Under the pieces are notes generated by a model. That model did not search any database, had not been told where the DNA came from, and worked only from the letters and a program-made list of their open reading frames with translations. A DNA stretch of 64,000 nucleotides from Sphingomonas sp. BT-65 (GTDB taxonomy: Bacteria > Pseudomonadota > Alphaproteobacteria > Sphingomonadales > Sphingomonadaceae): positions 620,001 through 684,000 of the forward strand of contig NZ_JAPCIA010000001.1 of the NCBI RefSeq assembly GCF_026107375.2, given 5' to 3'. The stretch's first letter is position 1, and every line of letters starts with the position of its first letter. This document shows positions 36,154 to 44,902 of the stretch, piece after piece. The translations under genes and the position numbers were made by a program.

Positions 36154-38322
36154 ATGGTTGCCCATCGCACCGCAGCTCGAGGCGCCGGCCTTACGGCAGT
36201 CGCCGCCGCACTCGTCGCCATGCCGGCACTTGCACAGGAAGCCGAGAGCGAAGACGTCGTCATCACCGCACAGCGCGACAATCAGACTCAGGTCAGCCGC
36301 AACGGCTCGCTTGGCGCGCTGGGCGACAAGGACGCGATGGACACCCCGTTCGCGGTCAAGAGCTACAACGAGGCGCTGATCCTCAACCAGCAGCCGCTGA
36401 CGCTGGGCGCGGTGCTCGAAAACGATCCCTCGGTGCGCACCACGCTCGGCTTCGGCAACATGTCCGAGCAGTTCGTCGTCCGCGGCTTCAACCTGTTCGG
36501 CGAAGACATTGCGATCGACGGCCTGTTCGGCATCACGCCGCGCCAGCTGGTCTCGCCCGAGCTCTACGACCAGATCCAGATCCTCAACGGCGCCAGCGCC
36601 TTCCTGTTCGGCGCCGCGCCGGGCGGCTCCGCGCTCGGCGGCACGGTCAACCTCACGCCCAAGCGCGCGAAGGACCAGGACACCAACCGCCTCACTGTCA
36701 ACTATCTGTCGGACAAGCATTTCGGCGGCGCGTTCGACTTTGGCCGCCGTTTCGGCGAGGGCAAGGCGTTCGGCGCGCGCATCAACGGCGCGTTCCGCTC
36801 GGGCGACATCGCGATCGACGACGAATTCCGCCGCTCGGCGGTGGTCGGCGGCAGCTTCGACTATCGCACCGACAATCTGCGCGTCAGCCTCGATCTCGCC
36901 TATCAGAACGTCAAGGCGCAGCACATGCGCCCGATGGTCCAGCTCAACAACGCGTTCGGCACCGCGACCACGCTCCCGCGCGTCCCGCGCGCCGACATCA
37001 ATTACGGCCAGTCCTGGTATAACCAGACGATCCGCGACGTCTTCGGCATCGTGAAGCTCGAATATGACGTGACCGACAACCTCATCTTCTACGCCTCGGC
37101 CGGCGCGCGCGACACCGCCGAGCGGGGCGTCTATCAGGGCTTCCAGGTCACCAATTCGGCCACCGGCGCGGCGTTCGTCACCGGCTCCAACATCCCGCGC
37201 AACGACAATAACGAGGCGGCGCAGGCCGGCCTGCGCTTCAAGGGCGAGGGCTGGGGCATCACCCACCAGCTCAACATGGGCTATTCGCACAGCCGCTACG
37301 TCAATCGCAACGCGTTCGAGTTCAGCACCTCGGTGCCGGCCACCTCGCCGCAGAATAATCTCTACAATCCGGTGCAGGTGGCGCGGCCGGCGTTCAATGG
37401 GTTCATCTCGGGCAATCTCGCCGACCCGAACCCGGCGAACCGCACGCGCCTCGACAGCATCTTCGTGTCCGATACGCTGGGCTTTGCCGAGGATGTGGTG
37501 CAACTGACGCTCGGACTGCGGCATCAGAGCATCCACTTCCGCGCCTACAACATCAACACCAACGTCCAGACCAGCCAGTATAAGGAGAGCACGACGACGC
37601 CGGTCGTCGGCCTCGTGATCCGTCCGAGCGAGAACATCTCGCTCTATGCCAACCGCATCGAGGGCCTGGCGCAGGGACCGGTTGCGGGTGCCGGCACGCT
37701 CAATGTCGGCCAGGTGTTCCCGCCGTTCCAGACGGTGCAGTATGAGATCGGCGGCAAGGTCCAGTTCGGCCGCTTCAATGCGTCGATCGCAGGATTCCAG
37801 ACCGATCGCCCGCAAGGGATCAACGTCCCGACGCCGCCGGGCGTGACCCCGGCGGGCACCATCTTCACCGTCGATGGCCTGCAGCGCAACAAGGGCATCG
37901 AGGTCAGCGTCGATGGCGAGCCGATCGACGGCCTGCGCATCATTGCTGGTTTCTCCGTCACGGACGCCAAGCAGCGCCGCACGCAGGGCGGGCTGAACGA
38001 CGGCCGCGACGCGGTGGGCGTGCCGGAATATACCGCCAACGCCAATGTCGAATGGGACGTCTATGGCGGCCTGACGCTCACCGGCCGCGTGATGCAGACC
38101 GGCAAGCAGGCGTTCAACGTCACCAACACCATCATCCTGCCCGAATGGACTCGCTTCGATCTCGGCGCGCGCTACGTGATCGATGCGGGCGGCGCGCCGC
38201 TCACCTTCCGTTTCAACGTCGATAACGTCGCCAACGAGCGCTACTGGGCTTCCTCGCTCGGCGGCTATCTCGTCCAGGGCATGCCGCGCACCTTCAAGGC
38301 CTCGGCGACGATCGACTTCTAG
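36154..38322 (+). CDS. TonB-dependent siderophore-type receptor
   Basis: Protein of 722 aa with a signal peptide to MPALAQ. A TonB-box-like EDVVITAQRD, plug domain (NDPSVRTTLGFGNMSEQFVVRG, INGASAFLFGAAPGGSALGG-type turn) and a C-terminal barrel ending in aromatic F (ASATIDF) are visible. ATG at 36154 follows GGGGGAAG. It has the FhuA/FpvA-like siderophore receptor pattern. GC hairpins follow the stop. The PiuB-like gene downstream supports a metal-chelate ligand, while the amidohydrolases upstream suggest an amide-containing one. Confidence 0.92.
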   Translation: MVAHRTAARGAGLTAVAAALVAMPALAQEAESEDVVITAQRDNQTQVSRNGSLGALGDKDAMDTPFAVKSYNEALILNQQPLTLGAVLENDPSVRTTLGFGNMSEQFVVRGFNLFGEDIAIDGLFGITPRQLVSPELYDQIQILNGASAFLFGAAPGGSALGGTVNLTPKRAKDQDTNRLTVNYLSDKHFGGAFDFGRRFGEGKAFGARINGAFRSGDIAIDDEFRRSAVVGGSFDYRTDNLRVSLDLAYQNVKAQHMRPMVQLNNAFGTATTLPRVPRADINYGQSWYNQTIRDVFGIVKLEYDVTDNLIFYASAGARDTAERGVYQGFQVTNSATGAAFVTGSNIPRNDNNEAAQAGLRFKGEGWGITHQLNMGYSHSRYVNRNAFEFSTSVPATSPQNNLYNPVQVARPAFNGFISGNLADPNPANRTRLDSIFVSDTLGFAEDVVQLTLGLRHQSIHFRAYNINTNVQTSQYKESTTTPVVGLVIRPSENISLYANRIEGLAQGPVAGAGTLNVGQVFPPFQTVQYEIGGKVQFGRFNASIAGFQTDRPQGINVPTPPGVTPAGTIFTVDGLQRNKGIEVSVDGEPIDGLRIIAGFSVTDAKQRRTQGGLNDGRDAVGVPEYTANANVEWDVYGGLTLTGRVMQTGKQAFNVTNTIILPEWTRFDLGARYVIDAGGAPLTFRFNVDNVANERYWASSLGGYLVQGMPRTFKASATIDF

Positions 38323-38337
38323 CTATCTCTCAACACT

Positions 38338-38357
38338 CCCTCCCCCGCCGGGGAGGG
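38338..38357. terminator. GC hairpin after the receptor gene
   Basis: CCCTCCCC-CGCC-GGGGAGGG is a perfect 8-bp stem starting 15 bases after the receptor stop. No T-run. Similar to the hairpin at 13296-13315, so either a terminator or a REP-like dispersed repeat. Confidence 0.55.
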
Positions 38358-38392
38358 AACGCCTCCGAGCTGCAAGTTTGAGAACAAGCACC

Positions 38393-38439
38393 GCAAGGAA
38401 CCTCAGGCCGGGCTGGCGACGGCCGGGCCTTTTCCTTGC
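38393..38439 (+). terminator. Long imperfect hairpin with T-rich 3' arm
   Basis: GCAAGGAA (38393) pairs with TTCCTTGC (38432), and inside it AGGCC (38405) pairs with GGCCT (38426). The 3' arm contains TTTTCC. It could terminate the receptor transcript or act as a leader structure. The rest of the 289-bp gap to 38612 holds the conserved element at 38546 and nothing else I can name. Confidence 0.45.
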
Positions 38440-38545
38440 CCACGCCTGCACATGGACGGGGCCAGCCCGCGCCGCGGGGCCACTGACGCAAATGCCTCTC
38501 AACCGCATAGAATCGCACTGAAATTGCGAATGTCCCGCAACACCA

Positions 38546-38588
38546 CTGGCCCCTTCCCTTTGGCAAAAGTGGATGTTTAGCGGACCCA
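38546..38588 (+). promoter_or_regulatory. Conserved direct-repeat element, copy 3
   Basis: CTGGCCC (38546) and GTGGATG (38569) are 23 bp apart and continue as GATGTTTAGCGGACCCA. Closely similar to copies at 33740 and 36015 in an otherwise unrelated intergenic region. Ends 24 bp before the ATG of the PepSY gene. Confidence 0.55.
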
Positions 38589-38611
38589 GCCCGCGAGACA
38601 CACCGGCGGGC

Positions 38612-39700
38612 ATGACCGCTCCCGTCCCACCCGCGCGGCCCTCGCTGCGTCGAAGCCTGCTCAAGCTCCACCGCTGGCTCAGCCTCGGGGCGGCGATATT
38701 CTGGCTCCTCCAGGCGATCACCGGAGTGCTCATCGTCTTCCATTGGGAGATCACCGATGCCGGCATCCCCGGCGCGCACCGCCCCACCGATCTGGCCGCG
38801 ATCGAGCGCCGCATCGCCGCCATCGCGCCGCGTGACAGCGGGGTGACAGTCAAGTCGGTGTGGACTGCCGCCGGCTATGCCGACCGCTACAACATCATCG
38901 TCGAGGATGCCGAGGGGAACGGACTCACCGTCCGCGTCGCGGGCGACGGGACCCAGCTGCGCAACACGCGCGACGGCGAGACCACGCTGATGGGCTTCCT
39001 CGTCGGCTTCCATCACGACCTGCTCGGCGCCTGGGGCAGCTGGATCGTGTCGATCAGCGGCATCCTGCTGTGCACCAACCTCATTCTCGGCCTGGTCGCC
39101 GCCTGGCCCAGGCGCGGCACCTGGCGCCTGGCGCTGCGCCCGGCGACGCGCGGTCCGGCGGCCGCACGCCTCTATTCGTGGCATCGCGCGCTGGGCCTGT
39201 GGGTAGCAGCGCCCGCGCTGATCATCGCGGCCACCGGCACGCTTCTCAAGTTCGAGGGCGGGGTTGGCGACCTGGCCGGCGTAACGCCGGTCGCACTGCC
39301 GCCCAATCCACCGGCCGGCGATCCGATTGGATTCGCCGCCGCCGCCCGCGCCGGGCTCGCCGCGATCCCCGGCAGCACGCTGACGCAGGCCGCCTGGCCC
39401 AAGCCCGACGACGCGACCTGGCGCATCCGCGTTCGCGCACCGGGCGAACTCCGCCGCGCCTATGGCGGCAGCTATGTGCTGGTCGACGCCAATAGCGGCG
39501 CGGTCCGCGGCATCTTCCCGGCCGCGCAGGCCGCCCCCGCCAATGCCTTCATGAGCGCGCTATTCCCGATCCACACCGGCGAGGCGGGTGGCCTCCCCGG
39601 CCGCATCCTCTCGATCGCGATCGGCCTGTGGCTGATCACGATGATCGTCGCGGGCTCGCTGCTCTGGTTCCGGCGCCGCAAGCCCAGGAAGCCCGCATGA
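38612..39700 (+). CDS. PepSY-associated transmembrane protein, PiuB-like
   Basis: Inner-membrane protein of 362 aa with four predicted helices: LHRWLSLGAAIFWLLQAITGVLIVF near the N-terminus, then SWIVSISGILLCTNLILG, LYSWHRALGLWVAAPALIIAATG and a last helix before RRRKPRKPA. Two periplasmic PepSY-type regions lie between. Conserved His residues (KLHRWLS, HHDLLG, SWHRALG) suit haem or metal binding. Relatives PiuB/FoxB reduce ferrisiderophores in the inner membrane. It follows a siderophore-type receptor, the usual context. Its stop overlaps the porin start (ATGA). Confidence 0.85.
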   Translation: MTAPVPPARPSLRRSLLKLHRWLSLGAAIFWLLQAITGVLIVFHWEITDAGIPGAHRPTDLAAIERRIAAIAPRDSGVTVKSVWTAAGYADRYNIIVEDAEGNGLTVRVAGDGTQLRNTRDGETTLMGFLVGFHHDLLGAWGSWIVSISGILLCTNLILGLVAAWPRRGTWRLALRPATRGPAAARLYSWHRALGLWVAAPALIIAATGTLLKFEGGVGDLAGVTPVALPPNPPAGDPIGFAAAARAGLAAIPGSTLTQAAWPKPDDATWRIRVRAPGELRRAYGGSYVLVDANSGAVRGIFPAAQAAPANAFMSALFPIHTGEAGGLPGRILSIAIGLWLITMIVAGSLLWFRRRKPRKPA

Positions 39701-40965
39701 GGCCGATCGCCCTCCCGCTCGCCGCGATGGCGATGGCCAGCCCCGCACTCGCGCAGGATTCGCGCCTCGACGCACTCGAGCGGCAATTGGCCGATCAGCA
39801 GCAGCGCATCCGGCAGCTCGAGGCGCTGGTCGCGCAGCAGGCCGCGCTGATCGAGCGGATCGGCGCCACAGCCCCGGCGCCCGTCTCCGCCCCGTCACCC
39901 CAGCTCGTCGCCGCAACCGCCACGCCCGCTACCCCTGCCACGATCTCGGCCATGCGTATCCCCGGCCTCGACGTCAGCGGCGACTTGCGCATCCGCCAGG
40001 AGTGGAATTACGGCAGCGCCCGCGATCGCTCGCGCTCGGTGCTCCGCGCCCGCTTGCGCGCCAGCTATGCCGTCACCGAAAAGCTCGCGATCGGCACCCA
40101 GATCGCGACCGGCGATCCCGACGATCCCAACTCCACCGATGTCACGCTCGGAAATTTCCTCGACGATTTCGCCGTGTCGCTCGACCAGGCTTTCATCCGC
40201 TACGCCGATGGCGGGCTTACCGCGGTTGCCGGCAAGTTCCCGCAGATCTTCCAGCGCACCGACATGGTGTGGGACGGCGACGTCTCGCCCCAGGGCCTCG
40301 GCGCCAGCTACGCCGTCGATCTCGGCGGCGGCGCGAAGGCCGATGCCCGCGCGCTCTATTTCGTGATCGACGAGGCCTCGACCGCACGCGACAGCGACAT
40401 GCTCGGCGGCCAGGTCACGCTCACCGCCCCGCTCGCATCCGATCTCAAGCTCGGCTTTGCGGGCAGCTATTATCATTATCGCCTCGGCTCAGTCGCGGGC
40501 GCGGATGCCGGCGACTTCCGCGGCAACCTCCTGTCAGGCGGCCGCTACCTCTCCGACTTCCACTTGGTCGAGGGGCTCGGCAGCCTCACCTACGCCGGGC
40601 TCTCGCCGCGCTGGCCGCTCACCTTCACCGCCGACTATGTCCGCAACCTCGGCGCAGCCGTCCCCGGCGACACCGGCTTCAACCTCGAATTCGCCGCCGG
40701 CCGTACTGCGCAGCGCGGCGACTGGCGCATCGCGTACAATTATTCGGAGGTCGAGGTCGACTCGGTCTTCGCCGCGTTCAGCCACGACAATCTCGATCTC
40801 TCGACCAACTATCGCCTCCACGGCTTCGGCATTGGCTATGTCCCGGCGTCGAACCTGCTGCTCGACCTCATTTGGTATCACTACCAGCCGCTCGACGCGC
40901 GCTACACCACCGCGCCGCTCACTTGGCTCGACCGCATCCGCCTCAACTTCATGGTCAGCTTCTGA
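39697..40965 (+). CDS. Outer-membrane porin with N-terminal coiled coil
   Basis: Protein of 422 aa with signal peptide to PALAQ. A short heptad coiled coil (RLDALERQLADQQQRIRQLE, about 22-55) is followed by a proline/alanine linker and a beta barrel of alternating polar/aromatic strands ending in F (LNFMVSF). Matches the putative porin family that starts with a trimerising coiled coil. ATG at 39697 overlaps the preceding stop by four bases, and the next gene overlaps by one base, so all three are coupled. Confidence 0.82.
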   Translation: MRPIALPLAAMAMASPALAQDSRLDALERQLADQQQRIRQLEALVAQQAALIERIGATAPAPVSAPSPQLVAATATPATPATISAMRIPGLDVSGDLRIRQEWNYGSARDRSRSVLRARLRASYAVTEKLAIGTQIATGDPDDPNSTDVTLGNFLDDFAVSLDQAFIRYADGGLTAVAGKFPQIFQRTDMVWDGDVSPQGLGASYAVDLGGGAKADARALYFVIDEASTARDSDMLGGQVTLTAPLASDLKLGFAGSYYHYRLGSVAGADAGDFRGNLLSGGRYLSDFHLVEGLGSLTYAGLSPRWPLTFTADYVRNLGAAVPGDTGFNLEFAAGRTAQRGDWRIAYNYSEVEVDSVFAAFSHDNLDLSTNYRLHGFGIGYVPASNLLLDLIWYHYQPLDARYTTAPLTWLDRIRLNFMVSF

Positions 40966-42164
40966 TGCTGCTCCCCGCGCTCGCGCTCGCCGCCGGGATC
41001 GCCGAGGCGCCACCCGAGCCGCCGCAGGACGGCACCCGCCCGCACAGCCACACCCACGCCCCGGCCGAGATCGAGGAGACGCACGGCCCGCTCCTCCTCC
41101 AGATCACCTATACCAGCGAGCTGATCGGCAACGCCGCGGGCGGCCTCGAGCGCGGGGCGCGCTATCTCGACAATCTCGACCTGGTGTTCGAAGCGGATCT
41201 GGAGCGCGTCGCCGGCTGGACCGGCGCGCAACTCCATCTCTACGGTCTCTACAACAACGGCAATTCGATCAGCGACCTGGTCGGCGACAGCCACGCCGTC
41301 AGCAACATCGAAACCGGCGTCCGCGCCCTGCGCCTCTACGAGGCATGGATCGACCAGAAGTTCGGCGAGCGCGTCTCACTCCGCGCCGGACTCTACGACC
41401 TCAACTCCGAATTCGACGCGCTCGACGCCTCGGGCCTGTTCGTCGGCAGCGCGCATGGCATCGGCACCGATTTCAGCCAGACCGGGCGGAACGGCCCGTC
41501 GATCTTCCCCTCGACCTCGCTCGCCGCGCGGGTCCAGGTCGAACCGGCCGCGGGCTGGGCGGTGCGCGCCGCGGTGCTCGACGCCGTGCCCGGTGACCCC
41601 GCCCGCCCCGGCCGCACCTTCATCCGCCTCAACAAGGACGAGGGCGCGCTGCTCGTCGGCGAAGTGCAGGCCCCGCTCGGCAAAGGGGGCAAGCTTCTTC
41701 TCGGCCGTTGGCGCTACACCGCCCGCTTCGACCTCACCGACGGCAGCGGCACCGCGACCGGCAACGCCGGCACCTATCTCCGCGCCGAACTCCCGCTCAG
41801 CGCCGCGCCCGGCCGCAAGCTCGACGGCTTCGCCCGCGTCGGTACCGCGAGCGGCCGCTTCAATATGTTCGATTTCTTCCTTAGCACTGGCCTCAAATTC
41901 ACCGGCTGGCTCCCCGGCCGCGACGAAGACGAGTTCGGCATCGCGCTCGCCACCGGCTTCACCGCCGAGCCCTACCGCACCGCCACCGGCGCCTCGGCAT
42001 CGGAGATCGCGGTCGAGGCCACGTACCGCACCCAGCTCGCCCCATGGCTCGCGGTCCAGCCCCATGCGCAATATATCCGCCGCCCCTCGGCCGACCCGAC
42101 GGTCCCCGACGCGCTCGTCCTTGGCATCCGTACCGAAATCGGCGTCGACCTGTTCGATTTCTAG
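40965..42164 (+). CDS. OprB-like carbohydrate-selective porin
   Basis: Protein of 399 aa with a signal peptide (MLLPALALAAGIAEA). A histidine-rich patch (RPHSHTHAPAE) is followed by an OprB-type barrel: LDLVFEADLERVAGWTGAQLHLYG, RLYEAWIDQKFGERVSLRAGLYDLN, and ending in F (VDLFDF). The start ATG at 40965 overlaps the upstream stop (TGATG). OprB family porins pass sugars and small solutes. The His-rich N-terminus, unusual here, could bind metal, in keeping with the PiuB neighbour. Confidence 0.85.
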   Translation: MLLPALALAAGIAEAPPEPPQDGTRPHSHTHAPAEIEETHGPLLLQITYTSELIGNAAGGLERGARYLDNLDLVFEADLERVAGWTGAQLHLYGLYNNGNSISDLVGDSHAVSNIETGVRALRLYEAWIDQKFGERVSLRAGLYDLNSEFDALDASGLFVGSAHGIGTDFSQTGRNGPSIFPSTSLAARVQVEPAAGWAVRAAVLDAVPGDPARPGRTFIRLNKDEGALLVGEVQAPLGKGGKLLLGRWRYTARFDLTDGSGTATGNAGTYLRAELPLSAAPGRKLDGFARVGTASGRFNMFDFFLSTGLKFTGWLPGRDEDEFGIALATGFTAEPYRTATGASASEIAVEATYRTQLAPWLAVQPHAQYIRRPSADPTVPDALVLGIRTEIGVDLFDF

Positions 42165-42188
42165 CGGACCGCTCGGCGCCCTCAGTCG

Positions 42189-43493
42189 CTAAAGGCGCCC
42201 CTCGCGGCTCGGCTCGGGCATGAGCAGCGCGGTCAGGAACGCCGTGCCTGCGGCGAAAGCGACATACCAGTAGAAGGCGCTCTCGACGCCCATCTGCTTG
42301 CAGAGCAGCGCGACCCATTCCGCCGTCCCGCCGAAAATCGCAGCGGCGACGCTGTGGGCGAAGCCGACGCCGAGCGCGCGGATATGCGCCGGGAACAGCT
42401 CGGCTTTGAACAGCCCGGAGACCGAGGTGTAGAAGCTGAGGATTAGCAGCGCCGTCACGACAAGGCCGAACGCCGCGCCCGGCGTCGCGCCCGCACCCGC
42501 GATCAGCGACAGCAGCGGCACTGCGCCGATTGTCATCAGGCCCGAGAAGATCAACAGGCAGGTGCGCCGCCCGATCGTGTCCGACAGCCGGCCGATGATC
42601 GGCTGGAGCAGCATGAACACGACGACCGCCGCGGTCATCACGCCGCTTGCACCCTGGGCCGTCATCCCGGCGGTGTTGACCAGGAACTTCTGCATGTAGG
42701 TGGTGAACGTGTAGAGGCAGATCGCCCCGCTCGCGCTCAACGACACGACGAAAAACACCGATTTGGGGTGCGCTGCGAGCGCCCGGAACGTGCCGGCGTC
42801 GACGTCGGGCGTGCCGATCTCGCCGGTCTCGTGCATGTGCTTGCTGAACAGCAGCACGGTGAGCGCCAGCACCGCGCCGATCGCGAACGGCACGCGCCAT
42901 GCCCAAGCCCGGATCGCCTCGTCGCCCAAGGTCTGCTGCAGCCCGACGAGCACCAACAGTGCGCTGAGCTGCCCGCCGATCAGCGTGACGAACTGGAACG
43001 AGGCGATGAACCCGCGCCGGCCCTTCTTGGAGATTTCGCTGAGATAGGTCGCCGCCGCACCATATTGCCCGCCGGTCGAGAAGCCCTGCACCAGCCGCGC
43101 GACCAGCAGCAGCGCGGGCGCGAGCGCGCCGGCCTGCGCATAGATCGGCAAGGCCGCGATCATGAGCGAGCCGAAGCCCATCATCAGCACCGACAGCACC
43201 ATGCCCGCGCGCCGCCCCTTCCGGTCTGAGAAGCGGCCGAAGAACCATCCGCCGAGCGGACGGATCAGGAAGCCCGCGGCATAGATGCCCGCGACGTTGA
43301 GCAGCTGCGCGGTCTGGTCGCCCGCCGGAAAGAAGGCTGAGGCAAAGTAGAGCGAGGTGAAGGCGTAGACGTAGAAGTCGTACCATTCGATGAGATTGCC
43401 CGCGGACCCCGCGACCACCGCGCGGATGCGCTGTGCGGGGGTCAGATGCTCGGTCGACGAGCTTGCGACGGCTGCACTTCCGGCAACGCTCAC
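42189..43493 (-). CDS. MFS transporter, metabolite:H+ symporter (KgtP/ShiA-like)
   Basis: Twelve-helix carrier of 434 aa. The MHS signature AGNLIEWYDFYVYAFTSLYF is near residue 30, and RPLGGWFFGRFSDRKGRR and GFSTGGQYGAAATYLSE follow. The family imports dicarboxylates, shikimate, proline/betaine and similar acids. Start is GTG at 43493, overlapping the CoA-transferase stop by four bases (GTGA). Together they suggest import of a carboxylate followed by CoA activation. Confidence 0.9.
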   Translation of the reverse strand: MSVAGSAAVASSSTEHLTPAQRIRAVVAGSAGNLIEWYDFYVYAFTSLYFASAFFPAGDQTAQLLNVAGIYAAGFLIRPLGGWFFGRFSDRKGRRAGMVLSVLMMGFGSLMIAALPIYAQAGALAPALLLVARLVQGFSTGGQYGAAATYLSEISKKGRRGFIASFQFVTLIGGQLSALLVLVGLQQTLGDEAIRAWAWRVPFAIGAVLALTVLLFSKHMHETGEIGTPDVDAGTFRALAAHPKSVFFVVSLSASGAICLYTFTTYMQKFLVNTAGMTAQGASGVMTAAVVVFMLLQPIIGRLSDTIGRRTCLLIFSGLMTIGAVPLLSLIAGAGATPGAAFGLVVTALLILSFYTSVSGLFKAELFPAHIRALGVGFAHSVAAAIFGGTAEWVALLCKQMGVESAFYWYVAFAAGTAFLTALLMPEPSREGRL

Positions 43494-44713
43494 GCCGTTT
43501 CTCCCGCCGCAGCGCTGGATCGGCTGCCGTGGACGGCGGCTCCGGCGCGGATGAGGCTGTCGACCTCGCTCTCAGCCATCCCGCACTCGCGCAGCACGTC
43601 GCGCGTATCTTGGCCCAGCCCGCCCGGCGCCGTGTCGCGCAGGTGTGCGATTCCCGCGAACTCCACCGGTTGCGGCAAGCTGCGGCAGATCTCATCGGGA
43701 TAGGACGGGTCCACGTCGAAGAAGCCGACATCGGCAAGGTGCGGATCGCGCAGCAGGTCGTCGAGCAAATTGACCTCAGCGCAGGGCACGTCGCGCGCCG
43801 ACAGTGCGGCGATCCATGCCGCAGTGCTCCGCTCGGGCAGCACCTCGGCGACGATCGCGTACAGGTCGTCGATGCGCGACTGGCGCATCCGGGCGTCGGC
43901 GAACCACGGTTCCTCGCTCACGCCGTTGCGGCCGGCCTCGTCGAGGAAGCGGCGCCATTGCTCGCCGGTATAGGGCAGCACGGCGATCCATCCGTCCGCG
44001 GTGCGATACGGCCGCCGATCGGGCGACATGACGCGCGGATAACCGAGCGCGCCGTCGGCGGCGAAGGTCGCGCCGGCGAGATGCTCGTTGAGCACGAAGG
44101 AGGCGAGCGCCTCGAACATCGGCACCTCGACGCGGAACGGGCCGGGATGGCCATTGCCGCGCGCGACGAGCGCCGCGAGCACGCCGTAGACGACATGCAG
44201 CGCGGCGACCTTGTCGGCCAGGATCGTCGGCATGAACTGCGGCTCGCCGCCGCGTGCCGTGGACAGTCCGGCGATCCCGCTCGCGGCCTGAATGATGTCG
44301 TCGAACGCGGGCCGATTGCGGTATCGCCCGCGCTGCCCGAAGCCGATCGCGGCGCAATGCACGATGCGCGGGTTGGTCGCGGCGACGCTGTTATAGTCGA
44401 GGCCGAGCCGTGCGGCGGCGTCGATGCGCATATTGTGCAGCAGCACGTCGCTCCTGCCGATCAGCCGGTCGAGCGCCGCCCTGCCCCGCGGCTGCTTGAG
44501 GTCGAGCGCGATCATCCGCTTGTTGCGGTTGTTGTTGACGAACAGCGCCCCGCCGCTGTCGGCGCTGGGGTGGGAGTCGCGCGCGACGTCGCCGGTCAGC
44601 GGCTCGACCTTGACCACCTCGGCGCCAAGGTCGGCCAGGATCTGGCCTGCCAGCGGGCCGAGCACGACTGCGCCGACTTCCACGACGCGGATATCCTTGA
44701 GCAACGGGATCAC
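43490..44713 (-). CDS. CaiB/BaiF family III CoA-transferase
   Basis: About 407 aa. Conserved segments are VVEVGAVVLGPLAGQILADLG, VKVEPLTGD, NKRMIALDLK, LLHNMRIDAAARLGLD (with catalytic-region Asp downstream), and YRNRPAFDDIIQAASG. It moves CoA between an acyl-CoA and a free acid. GTG 44713 has GAGG six bases upstream and matches the start of the broken paralog at 23378; ATG 44737 is the alternative. Coupled to an MHS transporter and divergent from a LysR gene, its likely regulator. Confidence 0.9.
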   Translation of the reverse strand: MIPLLKDIRVVEVGAVVLGPLAGQILADLGAEVVKVEPLTGDVARDSHPSADSGGALFVNNNRNKRMIALDLKQPRGRAALDRLIGRSDVLLHNMRIDAAARLGLDYNSVAATNPRIVHCAAIGFGQRGRYRNRPAFDDIIQAASGIAGLSTARGGEPQFMPTILADKVAALHVVYGVLAALVARGNGHPGPFRVEVPMFEALASFVLNEHLAGATFAADGALGYPRVMSPDRRPYRTADGWIAVLPYTGEQWRRFLDEAGRNGVSEEPWFADARMRQSRIDDLYAIVAEVLPERSTAAWIAALSARDVPCAEVNLLDDLLRDPHLADVGFFDVDPSYPDEICRSLPQPVEFAGIAHLRDTAPGGLGQDTRDVLRECGMAESEVDSLIRAGAAVHGSRSSAAAGETA

Positions 44714-44902
44714 GCAGCCGCCTCTTGTCCGCGGCATCTTGCATCCAGCACCATCCTCACCCCTACCCGTGATCGTCGCTTATTGCGTTCGGCGTCAGCG
44801 TAGATGAAGCGGACGGGCGCTCAATGTCGCCGATGATATGATTTGATGTCGGCGGAGAGGCCGGGTTTGACGAGCGCGAAGCGGGCGATACTCTCGCGCG
44901 AC

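Noticed and set aside
36007..37815. A 602-codon leftward frame
   Set aside because: Antisense shadow of the TonB receptor at 36154; Arg/Glu/Ala-rich with no recognisable motif.
40002..42164. A single 720-codon frame spanning both porin genes
   Set aside because: Its first part is an Arg-rich out-of-frame reading of the first porin; the second porin starts at ATG 40965 with a signal peptide.
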